Of a stretch of DNA of 8,319 nucleotides, positions 7,166-8,319 are shown piece after piece; within the stretch, counting starts at the first letter, position 1, and each line of letters opens with the position of its first letter. A program made the translations under genes and the position numbers. The DNA comes from Brevundimonas sp. UBA986 (lineage in GTDB: Bacteria; Pseudomonadota; Alphaproteobacteria; Caulobacterales; Caulobacteraceae), in contig DBBK01000057.1 in NCBI GenBank assembly GCA_002292165.1, forward strand, positions 12,124 to 20,442, given 5' to 3'. Below the pieces are notes generated by a model. It was given only the letters and a program-made list of their open reading frames with translations. It was not told the DNA's origin and did not search any database.

Positions 7166-7633
7166 CTAAAGCGGCTGCAGGTTGCTGTAGGTCCGGTTCT
7201 GGACACAGACGCCTTCGAGGGCGAGGCCGGCGTCCGGCTGACCGGCGCGGGCCCAGGTCATGGCCAGGCGCAGGGTCTTGCTCTCTGTGTCCAGGACCAT
7301 GTCGCCCTGGGTCTTCTGCGAGCCGAGGGCGTTGGTGGCGAAGTGGACCGTCCCGTCGGGGGCCAGCGTCGAGGCGAACTGTCCGGGCAGGATCAGCCAG
7401 GTGCTGTCGAGAACAGGCACGCTGCCGATGAAGGCCATCGACAGGTTTTCGGTGTTCCAGATCAGGCCGAAATGGAAGCGCTGGACCCGCGCGCCGCCCG
7501 GGTGGGGCGTCTGGGTGTAGGTTCCGGAGCAGTCGTACCGGTCCATATTGGCCGGCAGGTTCTCTGCGGCGGCCCGGGTGGCGGACACGAGGCAGAGCAG
7601 GCCGGTCGCGGCGGCCAGAGCGTGACGGATCAT
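7166..7633 (-). CDS. Hypothetical secreted protein of 155 residues
   Basis: Start chosen at the ATG at 7633, which has an AGGACC ribosome binding site ending 4 bases upstream and begins a signal peptide: MIRHALAAATG, a hydrophobic core, and an AAA cleavage site near residue 25 before ENLP. The frame stays open far upstream, but that part is low-complexity shadow sequence opposite lspA. The mature protein of about 130 residues has two cysteines, in YDCSGTY and EGVCVQNRTY near its two ends, that could form a disulfide. Alternating polar and hydrophobic segments suggest a small beta-rich periplasmic domain. The cysteine within the signal core does not sit in a lipobox, so it is not a lipoprotein. 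I do not recognise the family. It is divergent from lspA and probably leads a two-gene transcript with the 101-residue gene. Confidence 0.8.
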   Translation of the reverse strand: MIRHALAAATGLLCLVSATRAAAENLPANMDRYDCSGTYTQTPHPGGARVQRFHFGLIWNTENLSMAFIGSVPVLDSTWLILPGQFASTLAPDGTVHFATNALGSQKTQGDMVLDTESKTLRLAMTWARAGQPDAGLALEGVCVQNRTYSNLQPL

Positions 7634-7851
7634 TGAGGGTCCTGTCGCGGCTGGATCGCCAGACCGCACACCGTCGAGGGTGGGGTGAATTACCGCCGGC
7701 GATCGCAAACTCTTCGCCGCAGTGTTGGTTCCGCCCGGTGCGAAATAAAATTCCGGACGCAGAGCAGGGGCGTCCCGGCCTGCGCCGCCGCGCTGGCGGG
7801 AGCGGTGGAAATCGGCATGATGGCCCGCCCCCGACAAGACGAAGGACGTCG
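7634..7851. promoter_or_regulatory. Divergent intergenic region between the 155-residue gene and lspA
   Basis: This 218-base stretch separates divergent starts and must carry both promoters. Its only AT-rich patch is around 7741-7752. For the lspA direction TTGGTT (7725-7730) and TAAAAT (7746-7751) form a possible -35/-10 pair, with a spacer of 15 bases, which is short. TAAAAT differs from the standard -10 at one position; the -35 is poor. For the minus direction I see no convincing pair. No open frame with a ribosome binding site lies inside. Confidence 0.5.
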
Positions 7852-8319
7852 ATGACCCGGAACATGTGGATCTGCCTGGCCGTCGCGCTTGCGGTGCTGG
7901 CGGTCGATCAGGGGACGAAGGCCTGGGTGCTCGAGGGCTTGAGGCTGCAAGAGGGGCAGTCGCATTCGCTGTCATCCGTCTTCGCCGTGACCCTGGTGCG
8001 GAACTACAGCATGAGTTTCGGCCTGATCGGGACGGGGCCGGTGGCGCGGGGCTTCCTGCTGGTGTTCCCGGTGGTGGTCGTGGCCATCCTGATCGGCTGG
8101 GCGCGCAGGTCGACCTCGACACTGCTGTCGGTCGCCATCGGCTTCGTTATCGGCGGGGCGGTGGGCAATGCGATCGACCGGTTCCGTTTCGGCTGGGTGG
8201 TCGACTTCCTCGACTTCTCGCGGCTGGGCTTTCCCTGGGTCGGCAATCCGGCCGACTGGGCCATCGGGATCGGGGTGGTGCTGCTGGCCTGGCATTTCAT
8301 CCGGACGCCGGAGCCCAAG
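7852..8319 (+). CDS. lspA: LspA-type prolipoprotein signal peptidase (signal peptidase II), 3' end cut by window
   Basis: An aspartic protease of the inner membrane that cleaves the signal peptide of lipidated prolipoproteins. My translation from the ATG at 7852 gives 156 codons with no stop before the window end; the family is usually about 160-170 residues, so nearly all is present. AAGGA lies 5 bases upstream of the start. Conserved blocks, by residue: VDQGTKAW (18-25), RNYSMSFGL (50-58), GGAVGNAIDR (101-110), VVDFLDF (116-122) and GNPADWAI (131-138). Asp109 and Asp135 are the expected catalytic pair. Four membrane segments are visible, at about 5-18, 67-83, 90-105 and 136-150. Two blocks depart from the usual form. 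The Asn block normally has Gly next (N-x-G-x-S/A-F-G) but here has Ser. The last block is normally F-N-x-A-D-S/T-A-I but here is GNPADWAI. The usual upstream neighbour ileS is absent. It could be the only lspA of the genome or a diverged second copy. Confidence 0.9.
   Translation, partial: MTRNMWICLAVALAVLAVDQGTKAWVLEGLRLQEGQSHSLSSVFAVTLVRNYSMSFGLIGTGPVARGFLLVFPVVVVAILIGWARRSTSTLLSVAIGFVIGGAVGNAIDRFRFGWVVDFLDFSRLGFPWVGNPADWAIGIGVVLLAWHFIRTPEPK

Noticed and set aside
7634..8122. Upstream extension of the 155-residue secreted protein to 8122
   Set aside because: It runs antisense through lspA with Ser/Pro/Arg low-complexity sequence. The internal ATG at 7633 has a binding site and starts a signal peptide.

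Overview
The window is high-GC DNA from an alphaproteobacterium, most likely Caulobacterales (Caulobacter or Brevundimonas type). The main reasons are the TonB-dependent receptor, which has the form typical of the large Xanthomonas/Caulobacter receptor subfamily, and an LspA whose closest recalled motif forms are alphaproteobacterial. The assignment rests on reading the protein sequences, not on a database search.

Positions 1-6779 look like a carbohydrate or sugar-acid acquisition locus built around a divergent intergenic region. On the minus strand, reading leftwards from 3447, there is a GudP/GarP-like MFS sugar-acid transporter (2098-3447). Next is a Tat-exported 617-residue protein of unrecognised family (245-2098), whose start codon overlaps the transporter stop codon by one base. 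Last is the start of a secreted protein that looks like an SGNH/GDSL esterase (1-208, cut by the window edge). On the plus strand a TonB-dependent receptor (3905-6706) is read away from them and ends at a strong intrinsic terminator (6746-6779). The 457-base region between the two arms carries five same-strand AACCGG copies, three ATCGAT sites and a G-rich tract, and no credible gene. Inferred model: the receptor imports an oligosaccharide or glycoside across the outer membrane, the exported protein and the esterase process it in the periplasm, and the MFS protein carries a released sugar acid (uronate or aldarate type) into the cytoplasm. No regulator gene and no cytoplasmic catabolic gene is visible in the window.

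Positions 6803-8319 are a separate neighbourhood. Two small unrecognised minus-strand genes, a 155-residue secreted protein (7166-7633) and a 101-residue helical protein (6803-7108), are probably co-transcribed. Divergent from them is a plus-strand lspA-type prolipoprotein signal peptidase (7852 to beyond the window end). It keeps both catalytic aspartates but has altered flanking residues and is not preceded by ileS, so it may be a second, specialised copy.

The best candidates for something undescribed are the 617-residue Tat-exported protein and the operator-like repeats of the divergent region. I saw no CRISPR array, insertion sequence, functional RNA gene or phage gene.
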